Shown here one piece after another: positions 18,133 through 27,896 of a stretch of 64,000 nucleotides of DNA. Each line of letters begins with the position of its first letter. Within the stretch, counting starts at the first letter, position 1. Under the pieces are notes generated by a model, which did not search any database, was not told the origin of the DNA, and saw only the letters and a program-made list of their open reading frames with translations. The position numbers and the translations under genes are program-made. The stretch is taken from positions 62,001 to 126,000 of the forward strand of contig NZ_JAKRGB010000001.1 in assembly GCF_022347725.1 (NCBI RefSeq), read 5' to 3'. This DNA comes from Ruegeria sp. Ofav3-42 (GTDB lineage Bacteria; Pseudomonadota; Alphaproteobacteria; Rhodobacterales; Rhodobacteraceae).

Positions 18133-19308
18133 ATGACACAGCCTGTTCGCGTTTTCATTCAAGTTTTTATCCTTTGGCTGGCCGGGTTGGGCGCAGCCAC
18201 GCAGTTTGCCAAGATTGCAGTGCCCTTCGTCGATATTGGGTTGCTCTATCCGGAATACGCGGGCTCCATAGGTTGGTTGTTGTCGATCATCAGCCTGATC
18301 GGTGCGGTGTTCGGGGCCGTGTCCGGTGCGGTCACGGGGCGGGTAGGGCCCGTCAGGCTTTTGATTTTTGGCCTGCTGCTTGGCGGCGCCATCTCTTTGT
18401 TCCAATCTACGATCCCCGGCTTTTACGCGATGCTGGCCAGCCGTGTGCTCGAAGGGTTGTCCCATCTCGCCATTGTCGTCGCCGCCCCGACGCTGATCGC
18501 ACAGATCACACAGGGCAAAGCCCGGAATGCGGCGATGGTTTTGTGGAGCAGTTTCTTCGGCGTGGCTTTTGCCCTGAACGCCTGGATTGGCTTGCCGTTC
18601 ATCGATCAGTTCGGCTTGTCCGCCTTTTTCGGGCTGCATGGCGGGCTGATGTTGGCGACAGCCGGGCTGATCGTTCTGATCCGGCTGCAAGTGGACATGG
18701 GCCAACCGGAAAAGGCGCATTGGAGCCTGAAGTACATTGCTGAGGTTCACCTGCAGACTTACCGTTCGGCCTTTGTGGCCGCACCGGCGCTGGGTTGGTT
18801 CTTTTATACGCTGACCTTTGTTTCGCTGCTGGCGATCCTGCCCGGTCAATTGCCCGAGGCGACGAGGGCCTCGATTGCTGGTCTCATGCCGCTTGCGGGG
18901 ATCGTGCTGTCCTGGCTGGTTGTTCCGCTGCTGTTGAATTTCGTGTCCAGTGTCGTTGTCATCAACCTTGGATTCGGGTTGGGCATCCTAACGATTTCAG
19001 CGCTGTTTTGGGGCGCTTCTCTGCCGGTCGTTTGCATCGCATTGTTCGCAGTCTTGGGGTTGGTTCAGGGCGGCAGTTTCGCGGCAGTTCCTCAGCTAAA
19101 CGCCTCGGCCGAGGCGCAGGCGCTTGGCTATGGAGCGATGGCGCAGATGGGCAATGGTGGAAACCTGCTGGGCACGCCGCTGTTGCTTGCAATCCTGCTG
19201 CGCTCAGATGAGGCTGCAATGTTGGCTGTGGTGATATGTATTTATGCCACCGCAATTGCATTTCACCTGTGGTTTGCGTCACGGCGCAGGCAGGCCGAGC
19301 CTGTCTGA
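18133..19308 (+). CDS. Major facilitator superfamily transporter
   Basis: 391 residues with about twelve hydrophobic segments and a basic C-terminal tail. The loop 2-3 motif appears as GAVTGRVGPVRLL (about 65-78), characteristic of MFS antiporters and uniporters, and a second-half counterpart is weak. It resembles the CynX/NimT-like small MFS carriers in length and spacing, but I cannot name a substrate. It is single-gene, preceded by a 200-base gap holding a perfect palindrome, and ends six bases before the convergent lipoprotein gene. Confidence 0.8.
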   Translation: MTQPVRVFIQVFILWLAGLGAATQFAKIAVPFVDIGLLYPEYAGSIGWLLSIISLIGAVFGAVSGAVTGRVGPVRLLIFGLLLGGAISLFQSTIPGFYAMLASRVLEGLSHLAIVVAAPTLIAQITQGKARNAAMVLWSSFFGVAFALNAWIGLPFIDQFGLSAFFGLHGGLMLATAGLIVLIRLQVDMGQPEKAHWSLKYIAEVHLQTYRSAFVAAPALGWFFYTLTFVSLLAILPGQLPEATRASIAGLMPLAGIVLSWLVVPLLLNFVSSVVVINLGFGLGILTISALFWGASLPVVCIALFAVLGLVQGGSFAAVPQLNASAEAQALGYGAMAQMGNGGNLLGTPLLLAILLRSDEAAMLAVVICIYATAIAFHLWFASRRRQAEPV

Positions 19309-19313
19309 TTTCG

Positions 19314-19793
19314 TCATGTTTGACCGGGTGTGATGATCTGAAACGATCCGTCGTCGAATTTCACGTAGCAAGACTCGGTGCCCAACGGCGGCATGGTCGT
19401 TGTCCGCGCAGGCGATACCTGTGATTTAACGTTCTGCTTGCAGGGCGGCAGGCTGACCGGACGGAACCCTTTTCTGGCCATACATTGGGCCTCGACCTGA
19501 TTGCGCAGCCCCGCGTTGACGTCGACAGTATAAACCTGTCCGGGTTGCCACCAACCCGGCGAGCGATAGCAGCGCCCTCGACCATCGCAATAGGTGCGAC
19601 CGGGCCAATATGTGGGCGGGCTTTGCCGCACCTGATTGGCAACGGGAACCTCATTCACCGCCTTAACCTGGCATTGCGTGGTCTCCGACTGCGCGCGCGT
19701 GACGCTTTCACCCTCGCGGTAATACAGCGAAAGTGGGCCGGTACAGGCCGACAGGAACATCACGGGAATGAGCGGACGAAGCACTGATTTCAT
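19314..19793 (-). CDS. Hypothetical lipoprotein
   Basis: 159 residues. An N-terminal signal with lipobox (MKSVLRPLIPVMFLSAC, lipid-attached Cys17) marks it as a periplasmic or outer-membrane lipoprotein. The mature part has six further cysteines, including TYCDGRGRCYRSPGWW, GQCMARKG-like QCMARKGF and LPPCKQNV, so disulfides are likely. No family recognised beyond similar short roseobacter lipoproteins. It is divergent from trkA; the 96-base gap contains an ATGACA/TGTCAT inverted repeat. Confidence 0.7.
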   Translation of the reverse strand: MKSVLRPLIPVMFLSACTGPLSLYYREGESVTRAQSETTQCQVKAVNEVPVANQVRQSPPTYWPGRTYCDGRGRCYRSPGWWQPGQVYTVDVNAGLRNQVEAQCMARKGFRPVSLPPCKQNVKSQVSPARTTTMPPLGTESCYVKFDDGSFQIITPGQT

Positions 19794-19889
19794 AGGCTTA
19801 TCTTGCCCCAGCTTCGCGGGTATGACAATTCAATTGACCGCTATCGGGGCATCTGTCATTCAAAGATTTCAGGCAGAAGGGCCAAAAAC

Positions 19890-21266
19890 ATGAAGGTCAT
19901 CATTTGCGGTGCCGGTCAGGTCGGCTGGCAAATCGCACGTCACTTGTCGGGCGAGTTGAATGACGTAACGGTGGTGGACAACAATCCCGATCTGGTGCGC
20001 CGGGCAACGGAGACGCTGGATGTGCAGGGGATTGCCGGGTTCGCCAGCTATCCTGACGTGCTTGAACGCGCAGGCGCGCGGGACGCCGACATGATCATCG
20101 CGGCGACACATTCGGACGAGGTGAACATGGTCACCTGCCAAATGGCGCATTCGGTCTTTTCCATTCAACGCAAGATCGCGCGGTTGCGCGCGAAATCCTA
20201 TCTGCAGGCCATCCACTCGGATCTGTTTCGGCGCGACCACCTGCCCATCGATGTTGTGATCAGCCCTGAACGCGAAGTCGCCGCCGCTGCAATGCGTCGC
20301 CTGTCGGCGCCGTCCGCCTTTGATACCGAGATGTTCATGGACGGGCAGGCGCAATTGCTGGGCATTCGCATCGACGAAGAATGTCCGATCGTGAACACGC
20401 CTTTGCGGCAGTTGACGGATCTGTTTTCAACGCTCAGCTCGATTGTCGTCGGTGTACGGCGTGAGGGCACTCTGTTTGCTCCCGAATCCGAGGATCAGCT
20501 GTTTGTTGGCGATGAATGCTACGTCTTTACCAATGTCAAAGACGTGGACCGGACCATGGAGGTTTTCGGCAAGGCGCAAAAGAAACAGGACCGCGTTGTG
20601 ATCGTTGGCGGCGGCAATGTCGGGCTGGAAGTAGCGCGGACGCTGGAAGAACGTGAAAGCCGTGTGCGCGCCAAGGTCATAGAACGCGATCGTCAAAGCG
20701 CTGAGATTGCGGCCGAAGTATTGGAACGGACAATCGTACTGAACGGCGATGGGCTGGATGCTGCGTTGCTGCGCGAGGCCGGGATTGAACGTGCCGACGC
20801 GATGCTGGCGGTTACCGATGATGACCGCGCCAACTTGCTGGCCGCTGTGCGCGCCAAGGCCGAAGGGTGCGCCTTGGCGATTGCGTTGATCAACGACCCC
20901 AGCATGGTGGCTCTGATGGGGCCGCTGGGGATTGACGCCTATATCAACCCGCGCGCAACCACGGTCAGCTCGATCCTGCGCCATATCCGCCATGGGCGGG
21001 TGCGGCAGGTCTACTCCATCGGGGATGCCGAGGCAGAAGTGATCGAAGCCGAGGTGCTGTCGACCTCTCCGATGGCAGGGCAGAAGCTGCGGGACATTGA
21101 TTTCCCCGAAGGCGTTTTGGTGGGCGCGGTTCGAAAAGGCGATGAGCTTTTACGCCCGACCGGCAGCCTGCGGATCGATGAAAAGGATGTGGTGGCGATT
21201 TTCGCCATGGCCAAGGATGTGCCCGAGGTCGAACGCCTGATGCAGGTTTCAATCGATTTCTTCTGA
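19890..21266 (+). CDS. trkA: Trk potassium uptake regulatory subunit TrkA
   Basis: 458-residue cytoplasmic NAD-binding regulator of TrkH. It has two RCK/TrkA-N domains: first MKVIICGAGQVGWQIARHL with VVDNNPD, second RVVIVGGGNVGLEVARTL with a matching Rossmann pattern, each followed by a TrkA-C domain (VVGVRREG, VLVGAVRKGDEL). ATG at 19890 is eight bases after AGAAGGG; the longer frame to 19803 adds a tail unlike the family. The stop overlaps the trkH start (TGATG). Confidence 0.94.
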   Translation: MKVIICGAGQVGWQIARHLSGELNDVTVVDNNPDLVRRATETLDVQGIAGFASYPDVLERAGARDADMIIAATHSDEVNMVTCQMAHSVFSIQRKIARLRAKSYLQAIHSDLFRRDHLPIDVVISPEREVAAAAMRRLSAPSAFDTEMFMDGQAQLLGIRIDEECPIVNTPLRQLTDLFSTLSSIVVGVRREGTLFAPESEDQLFVGDECYVFTNVKDVDRTMEVFGKAQKKQDRVVIVGGGNVGLEVARTLEERESRVRAKVIERDRQSAEIAAEVLERTIVLNGDGLDAALLREAGIERADAMLAVTDDDRANLLAAVRAKAEGCALAIALINDPSMVALMGPLGIDAYINPRATTVSSILRHIRHGRVRQVYSIGDAEAEVIEAEVLSTSPMAGQKLRDIDFPEGVLVGAVRKGDELLRPTGSLRIDEKDVVAIFAMAKDVPEVERLMQVSIDFF

Positions 21267-22804
21267 TGGCGCGCGCTCGGACACAACAGATCAGGCTGGT
21301 GCAGCGGTTACCGCTGTTTCTGTTGATCTCGGGTATCGTTGCGTTGTCCATGTGGATACCAGCAATTTATGCGCTGGCGCTAGACGATCACGATACGTCC
21401 AGATCGTTTTTCTACTCAGGTTTGTTGGGGCTGTTCATTGTGACCAGCATCGCGCTGGCCTCGTCCAACCGGGTTCCGCGTCGCGGGACCTTGGGACAAC
21501 TGGCCGTGCTGCTGGCGTGTTTCACCGTTTTGCCCCTGTTTCTTGCGATTCCATTGCATGATGCCCTGGGCAACACGACCTACCTGAACGCGTATTTCGA
21601 TATGGTCAGCGCCGTGACCACTACCGGTGCGGATCTGTTCCCGGACCCGGATCGCCTTACTGCGCCACTGCACCTGTGGCGGGCGCTAGTCGGTTGGATG
21701 GGTGGCCTGCTGATGTGGATTGCAGCGGCCGCCATTCTGGCCCCTTTGTCGCTGGGCGGGTTCGAGATTACGGCGCGCGGTCAGCCCGGTCGCCCCGTTT
21801 CAGGCGTTGCCCAAAGCGAAGCGGTCGACCCGCGCGGTCGGCTGATCCGGGTAACGCGCACTCTGACACCTGTCTATACCGGGCTGACGGCCGTCATATG
21901 GATTCTGCTTCTTGTCGCAGGAGAAGAGGGGCTGACCGCCGTATGTCACGCGATGTCAACCATGGCCACGTCCGGTATTTCGCCGGTTGGGGGTCTGGAA
22001 GGGGCACAGGCGGGTATCACAGGCGAGGCGATCCTGTTCCTATTCCTGTTCTTCGCCTTGTCCCGGCTGACGTTTTCCACGGACACGGCAACGTCGGGGT
22101 ATTCCCGGCTGGACAAGGACCCGGAATTTCGGATTGGTCTGATGATTGTCGGTTTCGTCGCTGCACTGTTGTTTGCCCGCGTCTGGGCTGGTGTCCTTGA
22201 AATTGGCAATCAGTTGGAGCCGCTTCAGGCACTCGGCGTGATCTGGGGAATGATCTTCACGGCCTTGTCCTTTTTGACTACGGCCGGATTCGAAAGCGCG
22301 AATTGGAATGATGCGCAACAGCTGTCTGGCTTAGGGACTCCGGGGTTGATCCTGATGGGCCTCGCTCTGATCGGAGGAGGCGTGGCCACAACGGCGGGTG
22401 GGGTGAAGCTGTTGCGTGTTTTTGCCTTGTACCTGAACGGCGCGCGCGAGATTGATCGCCTGATCTATCCATCGTCCGTCAGCGGTATTGGCGGCGGCAA
22501 CCGGCGTATTCAAAGCGACGGGGCTTTTATCGCCTGGATCTTCCTGATGATGTTTGCCCTCACTGCGGCGCTGTTCAATCTGTTGCTGGCGGCGATGGGG
22601 TCAGGGTTCGAACAAGCCATGGTTCTCAGCGTTGCTGCGCTCAGCACCACGGGGCCGTTGATCGAACTGGCCACGGATGTTCCCATTCGACTGGTTGATT
22701 TGCCGTGGGGAGCAAAGCTGACCATGTGCGCGGCGATGGTGATCGGGCGGCTGGAAACATTGGCGATTATCGCGTTGATCACGCCAACCCTCTGGCGAGA
22801 CTGA
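21266..22804 (+). CDS. trkH: Trk potassium channel subunit TrkH
   Basis: 512-residue membrane pore protein. The four selectivity-filter loops are visible: TTTGADLFP, MATSGISPV, LTTAGFESANW and LSTTGPLIE, each following a pore helix. It forms the K+ uptake system with TrkA encoded just upstream. Its ATG overlaps the trkA stop by one base. The gene is followed by a 126-base gap before hfq. Confidence 0.93.
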   Translation: MARARTQQIRLVQRLPLFLLISGIVALSMWIPAIYALALDDHDTSRSFFYSGLLGLFIVTSIALASSNRVPRRGTLGQLAVLLACFTVLPLFLAIPLHDALGNTTYLNAYFDMVSAVTTTGADLFPDPDRLTAPLHLWRALVGWMGGLLMWIAAAAILAPLSLGGFEITARGQPGRPVSGVAQSEAVDPRGRLIRVTRTLTPVYTGLTAVIWILLLVAGEEGLTAVCHAMSTMATSGISPVGGLEGAQAGITGEAILFLFLFFALSRLTFSTDTATSGYSRLDKDPEFRIGLMIVGFVAALLFARVWAGVLEIGNQLEPLQALGVIWGMIFTALSFLTTAGFESANWNDAQQLSGLGTPGLILMGLALIGGGVATTAGGVKLLRVFALYLNGAREIDRLIYPSSVSGIGGGNRRIQSDGAFIAWIFLMMFALTAALFNLLLAAMGSGFEQAMVLSVAALSTTGPLIELATDVPIRLVDLPWGAKLTMCAAMVIGRLETLAIIALITPTLWRD

Positions 22805-22930
22805 GAATCCTCACCTTTGCTGACGCCTTATTTTTCATCTGGAATATCGGCTAACTCCACTCCATACTCGGCCAGAGGGAGCGCGTTGGTCCGCAGCGCG
22901 TAGCAAGAACAATGGCGAGATTATAAAAAT

Positions 22931-23170
22931 ATGGCTTCGGACAGACAGAATCTGCAGGACGCGTTCCTGAACAATGTACGGAAAGCAAAGGTCCCGGTCA
23001 CAATATTCCTGATCAACGGCGTGAAATTGCAGGGTGTAATCACCTGGTTCGACAATTTCTGCGTATTGTTGCGCCGCGACGGACAGTCGCAGCTGGTCTA
23101 CAAACATGCGATTTCGACGATCATGCCGTCGCAGCCGATCAGCCTGTATGAGGGCGAAGACGCCTCTTGA
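22931..23170 (+). CDS. hfq: RNA chaperone Hfq
   Basis: 79 residues, the compact alphaproteobacterial length with a short C-terminal tail. Sm1 motif: [30 protein letters not shown]; Sm2 motif: [13 protein letters not shown] (KH pair present). Pairs small RNAs with mRNAs as a hexameric ring. Linked with hflX (TGATG overlap), the usual hfq-hflX arrangement. The ribosome site is weak (CGAG). This is relevant to the candidate small RNA at 42.9 kb. Confidence 0.96.
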   Translation: MASDRQNLQDAFLNNVRKAKVPVTIFLINGVKLQGVITWFDNFCVLLRRDGQSQLVYKHAISTIMPSQPISLYEGEDAS

Positions 23171-24441
23171 TGGAACATGACAGGACGCGCACCCGGGCTT
23201 GGGTGCTGCATCCGGAAATCAAATCAGATGAACAGCGCCGTGTCCCTGAACCGGCGCTGGAAGAGGCGGTGGCACTGGCCGCCGCTTTGCCCGATCTGGA
23301 TGTGATCGGGTCTGAAATCGTGCGCCTTCAGCGCGCCCAGCCAGGTCTTCTGTTCGGCAGTGGCAAGATCGAAGAGCTTGGCGCACGTTTCCACGAGAAC
23401 GAAATCGAACTGGTGCTGATCGACGGCCCGGTAACACCGGTTCAGCAACGCAATCTGGAAAAGGCGTGGAAGGTTAAGATTCTTGATCGAACCGGGCTGA
23501 TCTTGGAGATTTTCAGCGACCGCGCTCGCACACGTGAAGGTGTGCTTCAGGTCGAAATGGCCGCGCTTAGCTATCAGCGCACGCGTCTGGTTCGGGCCTG
23601 GACCCACTTGGAACGTCAGCGGGGCGGTCTGGGGTTTGTCGGTGGTCCGGGTGAAACCCAGATTGAGGCCGACCGCCGCGCCATCGATGACCAATTGGTG
23701 CGCTTGCGCCGTCAGTTGCAGAAGGTGATCAAGACTCGCACGCTGCATCGCGCGGCTCGGGCAAAGGTGCCTTATCCGATTGTGGCGTTAGTAGGGTACA
23801 CGAACGCGGGTAAGTCCACGTTGTTCAACCGCCTGACCGGGGCGGAAGTGATGGCCAAGGACATGTTGTTCGCCACGCTCGATCCGACCATGCGGCGGGT
23901 CGAACTTCCCGACGGCCCCGAGGTGATCCTGTCGGACACGGTGGGCTTTATCTCGAACCTTCCAACCGAACTGGTTGCAGCGTTCCGAGCCACGCTTGAA
24001 GAGGTTCTGGGCGCAGACATCGTCGTCCATGTACGCGATATCAGTCACGAGGAAACCGACGAACAGGCACAGGATGTCGAGGCCATTCTGACCTCGCTTG
24101 GTGTGGACGATGAACGCCCACGCATTGAAGTTTGGAACAAGATTGACCTGCTGAGCGAGGATGAACGCGAGGCCGCTTTTGCGCGGGCTGATCGCGATCC
24201 GTCAATCTTTGCCATTTCGGCCGTTACCGGTGAGGGTATCGAGCCGTTGCTTGCCGAGATAGCGGTCAAGCTGCAAGGCGTTCGGCACCAAGCTGTGCTG
24301 ACGCTGGGATTTGCCGAAGGCGACAAGCGCGCTTGGTTGTTCCGTCAGGATGTCGTTCGATCCGAAGAACAGACGGAAACCGGGTTTGAGATCACCGTCT
24401 TGTGGACCGACAAACAGGCGGCACAATTTAACGCACTTTGA
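23170..24441 (+). CDS. hflX: Ribosome-associated GTPase HflX
   Basis: 423-residue GTPase that splits stalled ribosomes. The N-terminal glycine-rich domain (LFGSGKIEEL) and coiled-coil region precede the G domain: G1 GYTNAGKS, G2/G3 DTVGFISNLP, G4 NKID, with the ERQRGGLGFVGGPGETQIE linker that is typical of HflX. I use ATG 23170, which overlaps the hfq stop; TTG 23167 is the longer alternative. Confidence 0.93.
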   Translation: MEHDRTRTRAWVLHPEIKSDEQRRVPEPALEEAVALAAALPDLDVIGSEIVRLQRAQPGLLFGSGKIEELGARFHENEIELVLIDGPVTPVQQRNLEKAWKVKILDRTGLILEIFSDRARTREGVLQVEMAALSYQRTRLVRAWTHLERQRGGLGFVGGPGETQIEADRRAIDDQLVRLRRQLQKVIKTRTLHRAARAKVPYPIVALVGYTNAGKSTLFNRLTGAEVMAKDMLFATLDPTMRRVELPDGPEVILSDTVGFISNLPTELVAAFRATLEEVLGADIVVHVRDISHEETDEQAQDVEAILTSLGVDDERPRIEVWNKIDLLSEDEREAAFARADRDPSIFAISAVTGEGIEPLLAEIAVKLQGVRHQAVLTLGFAEGDKRAWLFRQDVVRSEEQTETGFEITVLWTDKQAAQFNAL

Positions 24442-24459
24442 TGGGACCGCGAGACGAAT

Positions 24460-24744
24460 ATGTCAGAGGCAAAAGTTATTCTGAAAGGCCACATATCCGT
24501 ACCTGCTGATCGACTCGCGCAGGTCCGGGATGCTCTGCCCGAGCATATCGCGCTGACACGCGCTGAACCCGGCTGCCTTTCGTTCGATGTTGAGGAAGAA
24601 GCGGCCGTCCCGGGCCGGTTCAATGTCAGCGAAGTCTTTGCAAGTCAGGTGGCTTTTGACGCGCACCAAGCTCGAACCAAAGCATCCGTATGGTTCGAGG
24701 TGACCAAGGGTATCCCCCGAGACTACGCGATCACAACCGAATAA
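24460..24744 (+). CDS. Antibiotic-biosynthesis-monooxygenase (ABM/YgiN-like) fold protein
   Basis: 94 residues matching the dimeric ferredoxin-like ABM fold: GHISVPADRLAQVRDAL, EPGCLSFDVEEE, FNVSEVFASQVAFDAHQ. Members include quinol monooxygenases and heme-degrading enzymes; no metal or heme ligand is evident, so the reaction is unknown. It follows hflX by 18 bases on the same strand and ends 12 bases before a convergent gene. Confidence 0.7.
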   Translation: MSEAKVILKGHISVPADRLAQVRDALPEHIALTRAEPGCLSFDVEEEAAVPGRFNVSEVFASQVAFDAHQARTKASVWFEVTKGIPRDYAITTE

Positions 24745-24756
24745 CTGGATTTCAGA

Positions 24757-25152
24757 TTACCGCCCGTCAATCTGACGCTGATAGTCTTCGGCGTCGAACC
24801 AGCCGAGCGAGGACTGGACCTTGTTGTCGGCCGTCAGTTCCCATTCTTCCCAGCCACGTGTGACTACGTGGTTGCCGGTCTCGGAATGGTGGCCTTCTAG
24901 TGTCCAGACAAAGATGGCGTGTGTTCCAGCCCACCGGAGCATGTCGCATCGGACTTCAAGGTCCGGGAAGTCTGCGTAGAACCCGCGAGCCATATCCGCA
25001 ACAGCGGCGCGACCAACGATCGGTTCACCCCGATTTATGGTGATTTGCCCATCGGGTGCATAAAAACTGGCAACCGCTTCTGGATCGCCTGAGCTCCACG
25101 CGATTGCGTAATCGCGCGCGAGATTGTTCATCATATCCCGAATACTGGCCAT
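24757..25152 (-). CDS. NTF2-like / SnoaL-type protein
   Basis: 131 residues from ATG 25152, with GGGGG five bases upstream; the longer frame to 25239 is not supported. It has the cone-shaped NTF2-like pattern: an N-terminal helix (MNNLARDYAIAWSSGDPEAVASFYAPDG), then IVGRAAVADMARGFYADFPDLEV and a central strand with Trp (TLEGHHSETG). Such proteins are polyketide cyclases, isomerases or ligand carriers; the function cannot be inferred here. It begins a minus-strand run that includes the acylase gene. Confidence 0.7.
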   Translation of the reverse strand: MASIRDMMNNLARDYAIAWSSGDPEAVASFYAPDGQITINRGEPIVGRAAVADMARGFYADFPDLEVRCDMLRWAGTHAIFVWTLEGHHSETGNHVVTRGWEEWELTADNKVQSSLGWFDAEDYQRQIDGR

Positions 25153-25260
25153 CTGTACCCCCAAGGTCCCGAATTGTCGGCCAGCAGATCGTAGGCGAAA
25201 ACACCTGTGCGCGTCCACGGCGCGCTCAAAAAGGGGCAAGGTCCTGCCGAAGCGATGAAA

Positions 25261-27723
25261 TCAACGCGGGATCAGGTTGGTGACACCGACCGCCGCGGCC
25301 CGTGCCAGATCCAGATCCAGCGACATCGGGATGTACTCACCCCGCCGCCAAAGCTGCGCCTGATCGTCGTAGTAGCGCGACAGGAAGTGACCGGATTGAC
25401 CGGTTGCCGTGATAAAGACCGAGCTGTTGGGATCGGCAAAGTCATAAACGCCGCGATACCCTGCGCCATGCACGTTCTGGAACGGGTCGGGGCCTTCGCC
25501 TGAAGTGCGTCCGCGCAGCAGGGTGTTGTCGCCGCCGCTGGTGGATTGGCGGATGTTGACGAAGAATCGCAAAACCGGAACTGACCCCAGAACCTGGTGG
25601 TCATGCGTGGCCTGATGGGCATCGCCCCATCGCAGGGATTCCAAAGCACCGCCATATTTCTCAGTTATCCAGATCAACGCATCGTCCAGCGCCAGCCGCG
25701 CCATATCGGTACAGGTCTCCACGGGCGCGCTCTGGCGGACGTCGCACCAGACTGAGGCGCCGTCGATGTCGCGGTACACCCGTTCGATGAACAGCGGCTC
25801 GACATGTTTGTATTCGGCCGCCAGCGGTCCCAATTCGTCCGAGATCAAACGGATCTGCAGCGCGCGCAGCCACGCGGCGTAGATCAGTGGCTCGGGGAGG
25901 TGTTCGTTCATTTCACCATTCCACTCGGCCAGCAGAGACAGAGCGACCTGACGCTGGCGTTCCGGGGTGCCTTCGGGGGCCGATGCCTCGGTAAACCACA
26001 AGTCCGCGCCAATCAGCGGAAGCAGCGAGCGTGCCGTAAAGCTGACGGTATCAAGCTGTGCCTCGATAAAGCTGTCGCGAGTGTGAACTTCACGCGACTG
26101 CATAAGGCGTTCCCAGCGGTTTATGCGTTGGGTATCGCCCCATTCGTATGACACATGCTCGGGAAAGGGGCGGTCGATGATCTTGTTATTGGTGTTGCCC
26201 AGTATCCCGCCAGCAGGCGCAACGAATTCCGGATTGTCGGCATAAGGCAGTCGTCCTTGCCAGAGGTTCTCGGCAAGCCAGCCGGGTGTAGGGATGCGAC
26301 CGCGGCTTTGGTTGCGAATGTCTCGCTTGGGCATCGCGCCGATCAGCTTCATACCGATGGTGTCCTTGTCGACAAGCGACAGGTTTTGCGAGGGCGCGAT
26401 GAACAGTTCTGCCACATCAATGGCTTCGCGCACATTGTCCGAATTCATCAGCGCCATCGACGCCGTCATGGACGTGTCGCGAGGGCTGAGCGCGGTCCAG
26501 GACAGGGAGGCAACGTGTCCGGGTGGGGTGATCGTTTCCAGATCATAATGGCTGCCGGGCAGGACAGGTCCGTTTTCCGTCCAACGAAGGGTTAGGGTAA
26601 TGGGCGCCTCATCTTTGATCTCGATGATCGACGGGCGGGTGCGGAAGCGCTGGAAGCCGTCTGGCGACAGGTATTCCTCGGGGTTGTTGGGGTTCAACTG
26701 CTCGATATGAACATCCTGATCGTCCAGATAGGATGAGGTCAGCCCCCAGCCCAGACGGTCACTGCGGCCCGTCATGATTGCGGGAATACCAGGAATTGTC
26801 GCGCCGATGAGGCCGCCTTTTGCCAGTTCCAGACGTGCCAAATACCAAACACCGGGCGCAGTCAGACCCAGATGCGGGTCGTTGGCCAGAAGTGTGCCGC
26901 CGATTGCCGAACGTGAAGGTGCGGCGGACCATGCATTCGATGCCCCGGCCAGACCACGCTTGGGGAATGGCGACAACGGAGAGTCCGGCATCGGCGTGCC
27001 TTTGGCATAGCGGGGGAGGCCGGGAAACAGCATCGCGTATTCCGGCAGTGCCGCGATGCCCGGGCCTGGTACATCCGGCAGAATATCGGCCAGCCGCTCG
27101 GGATCGTTCAGCATCAGGGATGTGCGAGCGCGCAGCACCTCGTCTTTCAAATGGCCAGACAGCTGAAGGCCCATCAGTTTGATGACCGCGATGCTGTCTC
27201 CGGGCTGCCACGGCGAAACAGGCGCATTGAATAGGAACATCTCGGGTGCACCGCGTCCCAGCGCGTTTTCGTTGATCTCATCCAGACGCGCATTTACGCC
27301 TGCGGAATAGGCCCGAAGCGCAGCCTTGGTGTAATCGTCCTGCACCTCGACCGAGCGATGGGCGAGGCCGTAAAGATCAAAGCGGCGCAACAGCTTGTCG
27401 ATGGCGACCGTGCGCTTGCCGAATACTTCGGACAAGCGGCCCTGAGCCGTGCGGCGCATCACGGTCATCTGCCACAGGCGATCCTGCGCGTGGGCATAGC
27501 CCAGACCAAAAAACACGTCGGGGTCGTTTTCGGCCAGAATGTGAGGGACATTGGCGGTGTCGCGCACAATCTCGACAGGCGCGCTCAGCCCGTTGACTTC
27601 GACGGTCTGGTCATAGTCCGGCAGGGACTGGCTGGCGAGGAAATAGACAAGACCCACAGCCGCCACAGCCAACAGGACCAGACCCGTTGCAATCCGAACC
27701 AGCCAGCGAAAGACAAGACCCAT
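25261..27723 (-). CDS. Penicillin acylase family (Ntn-hydrolase) protein
   Basis: 820 residues, the usual length for acylase precursors. An N-terminal hydrophobic segment (about 8-31) acts as signal or anchor into the periplasm. The alpha-chain pattern (VPHILAENDPDVFFGLGYAHAQDRLWQM) is followed by GASNAWS, where Ser262 would become the N-terminal nucleophile after self-cleavage. The family includes acyl-homoserine-lactone acylases, beta-lactam acylases and other amidases, so quorum-signal turnover is possible but unproven. It stands alone, with a 173-base gap to the SYLF gene. Confidence 0.85.
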   Translation of the reverse strand: MGLVFRWLVRIATGLVLLAVAAVGLVYFLASQSLPDYDQTVEVNGLSAPVEIVRDTANVPHILAENDPDVFFGLGYAHAQDRLWQMTVMRRTAQGRLSEVFGKRTVAIDKLLRRFDLYGLAHRSVEVQDDYTKAALRAYSAGVNARLDEINENALGRGAPEMFLFNAPVSPWQPGDSIAVIKLMGLQLSGHLKDEVLRARTSLMLNDPERLADILPDVPGPGIAALPEYAMLFPGLPRYAKGTPMPDSPLSPFPKRGLAGASNAWSAAPSRSAIGGTLLANDPHLGLTAPGVWYLARLELAKGGLIGATIPGIPAIMTGRSDRLGWGLTSSYLDDQDVHIEQLNPNNPEEYLSPDGFQRFRTRPSIIEIKDEAPITLTLRWTENGPVLPGSHYDLETITPPGHVASLSWTALSPRDTSMTASMALMNSDNVREAIDVAELFIAPSQNLSLVDKDTIGMKLIGAMPKRDIRNQSRGRIPTPGWLAENLWQGRLPYADNPEFVAPAGGILGNTNNKIIDRPFPEHVSYEWGDTQRINRWERLMQSREVHTRDSFIEAQLDTVSFTARSLLPLIGADLWFTEASAPEGTPERQRQVALSLLAEWNGEMNEHLPEPLIYAAWLRALQIRLISDELGPLAAEYKHVEPLFIERVYRDIDGASVWCDVRQSAPVETCTDMARLALDDALIWITEKYGGALESLRWGDAHQATHDHQVLGSVPVLRFFVNIRQSTSGGDNTLLRGRTSGEGPDPFQNVHGAGYRGVYDFADPNSSVFITATGQSGHFLSRYYDDQAQLWRRGEYIPMSLDLDLARAAAVGVTNLIPR

Positions 27724-27829
27724 GAATGCCCCACAGTTTCGTGCGAAAATTTATGTGCTGAACACTACTTGAAGGCCTGACTGACCGAAAGAGGAACGCC
27801 GCAGGAACTTGGTGTTAACATGTTGAGAT

Positions 27830-27869
27830 AAAAAACCCCGCCACATCGTCGGAGGATGGGGCGGGGTTT
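27830..27869 (-). terminator. Intrinsic terminator after SYLF lipoprotein gene
   Basis: Perfect ten-base stem (27833-27842 with 27860-27869) and a run of six Ts on the minus strand, about 28 bases after the stop at 27897. Confidence 0.85.
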
Positions 27870-27896
27870 GCCGGAGGGGGGTCGTGGTATCCGGTA

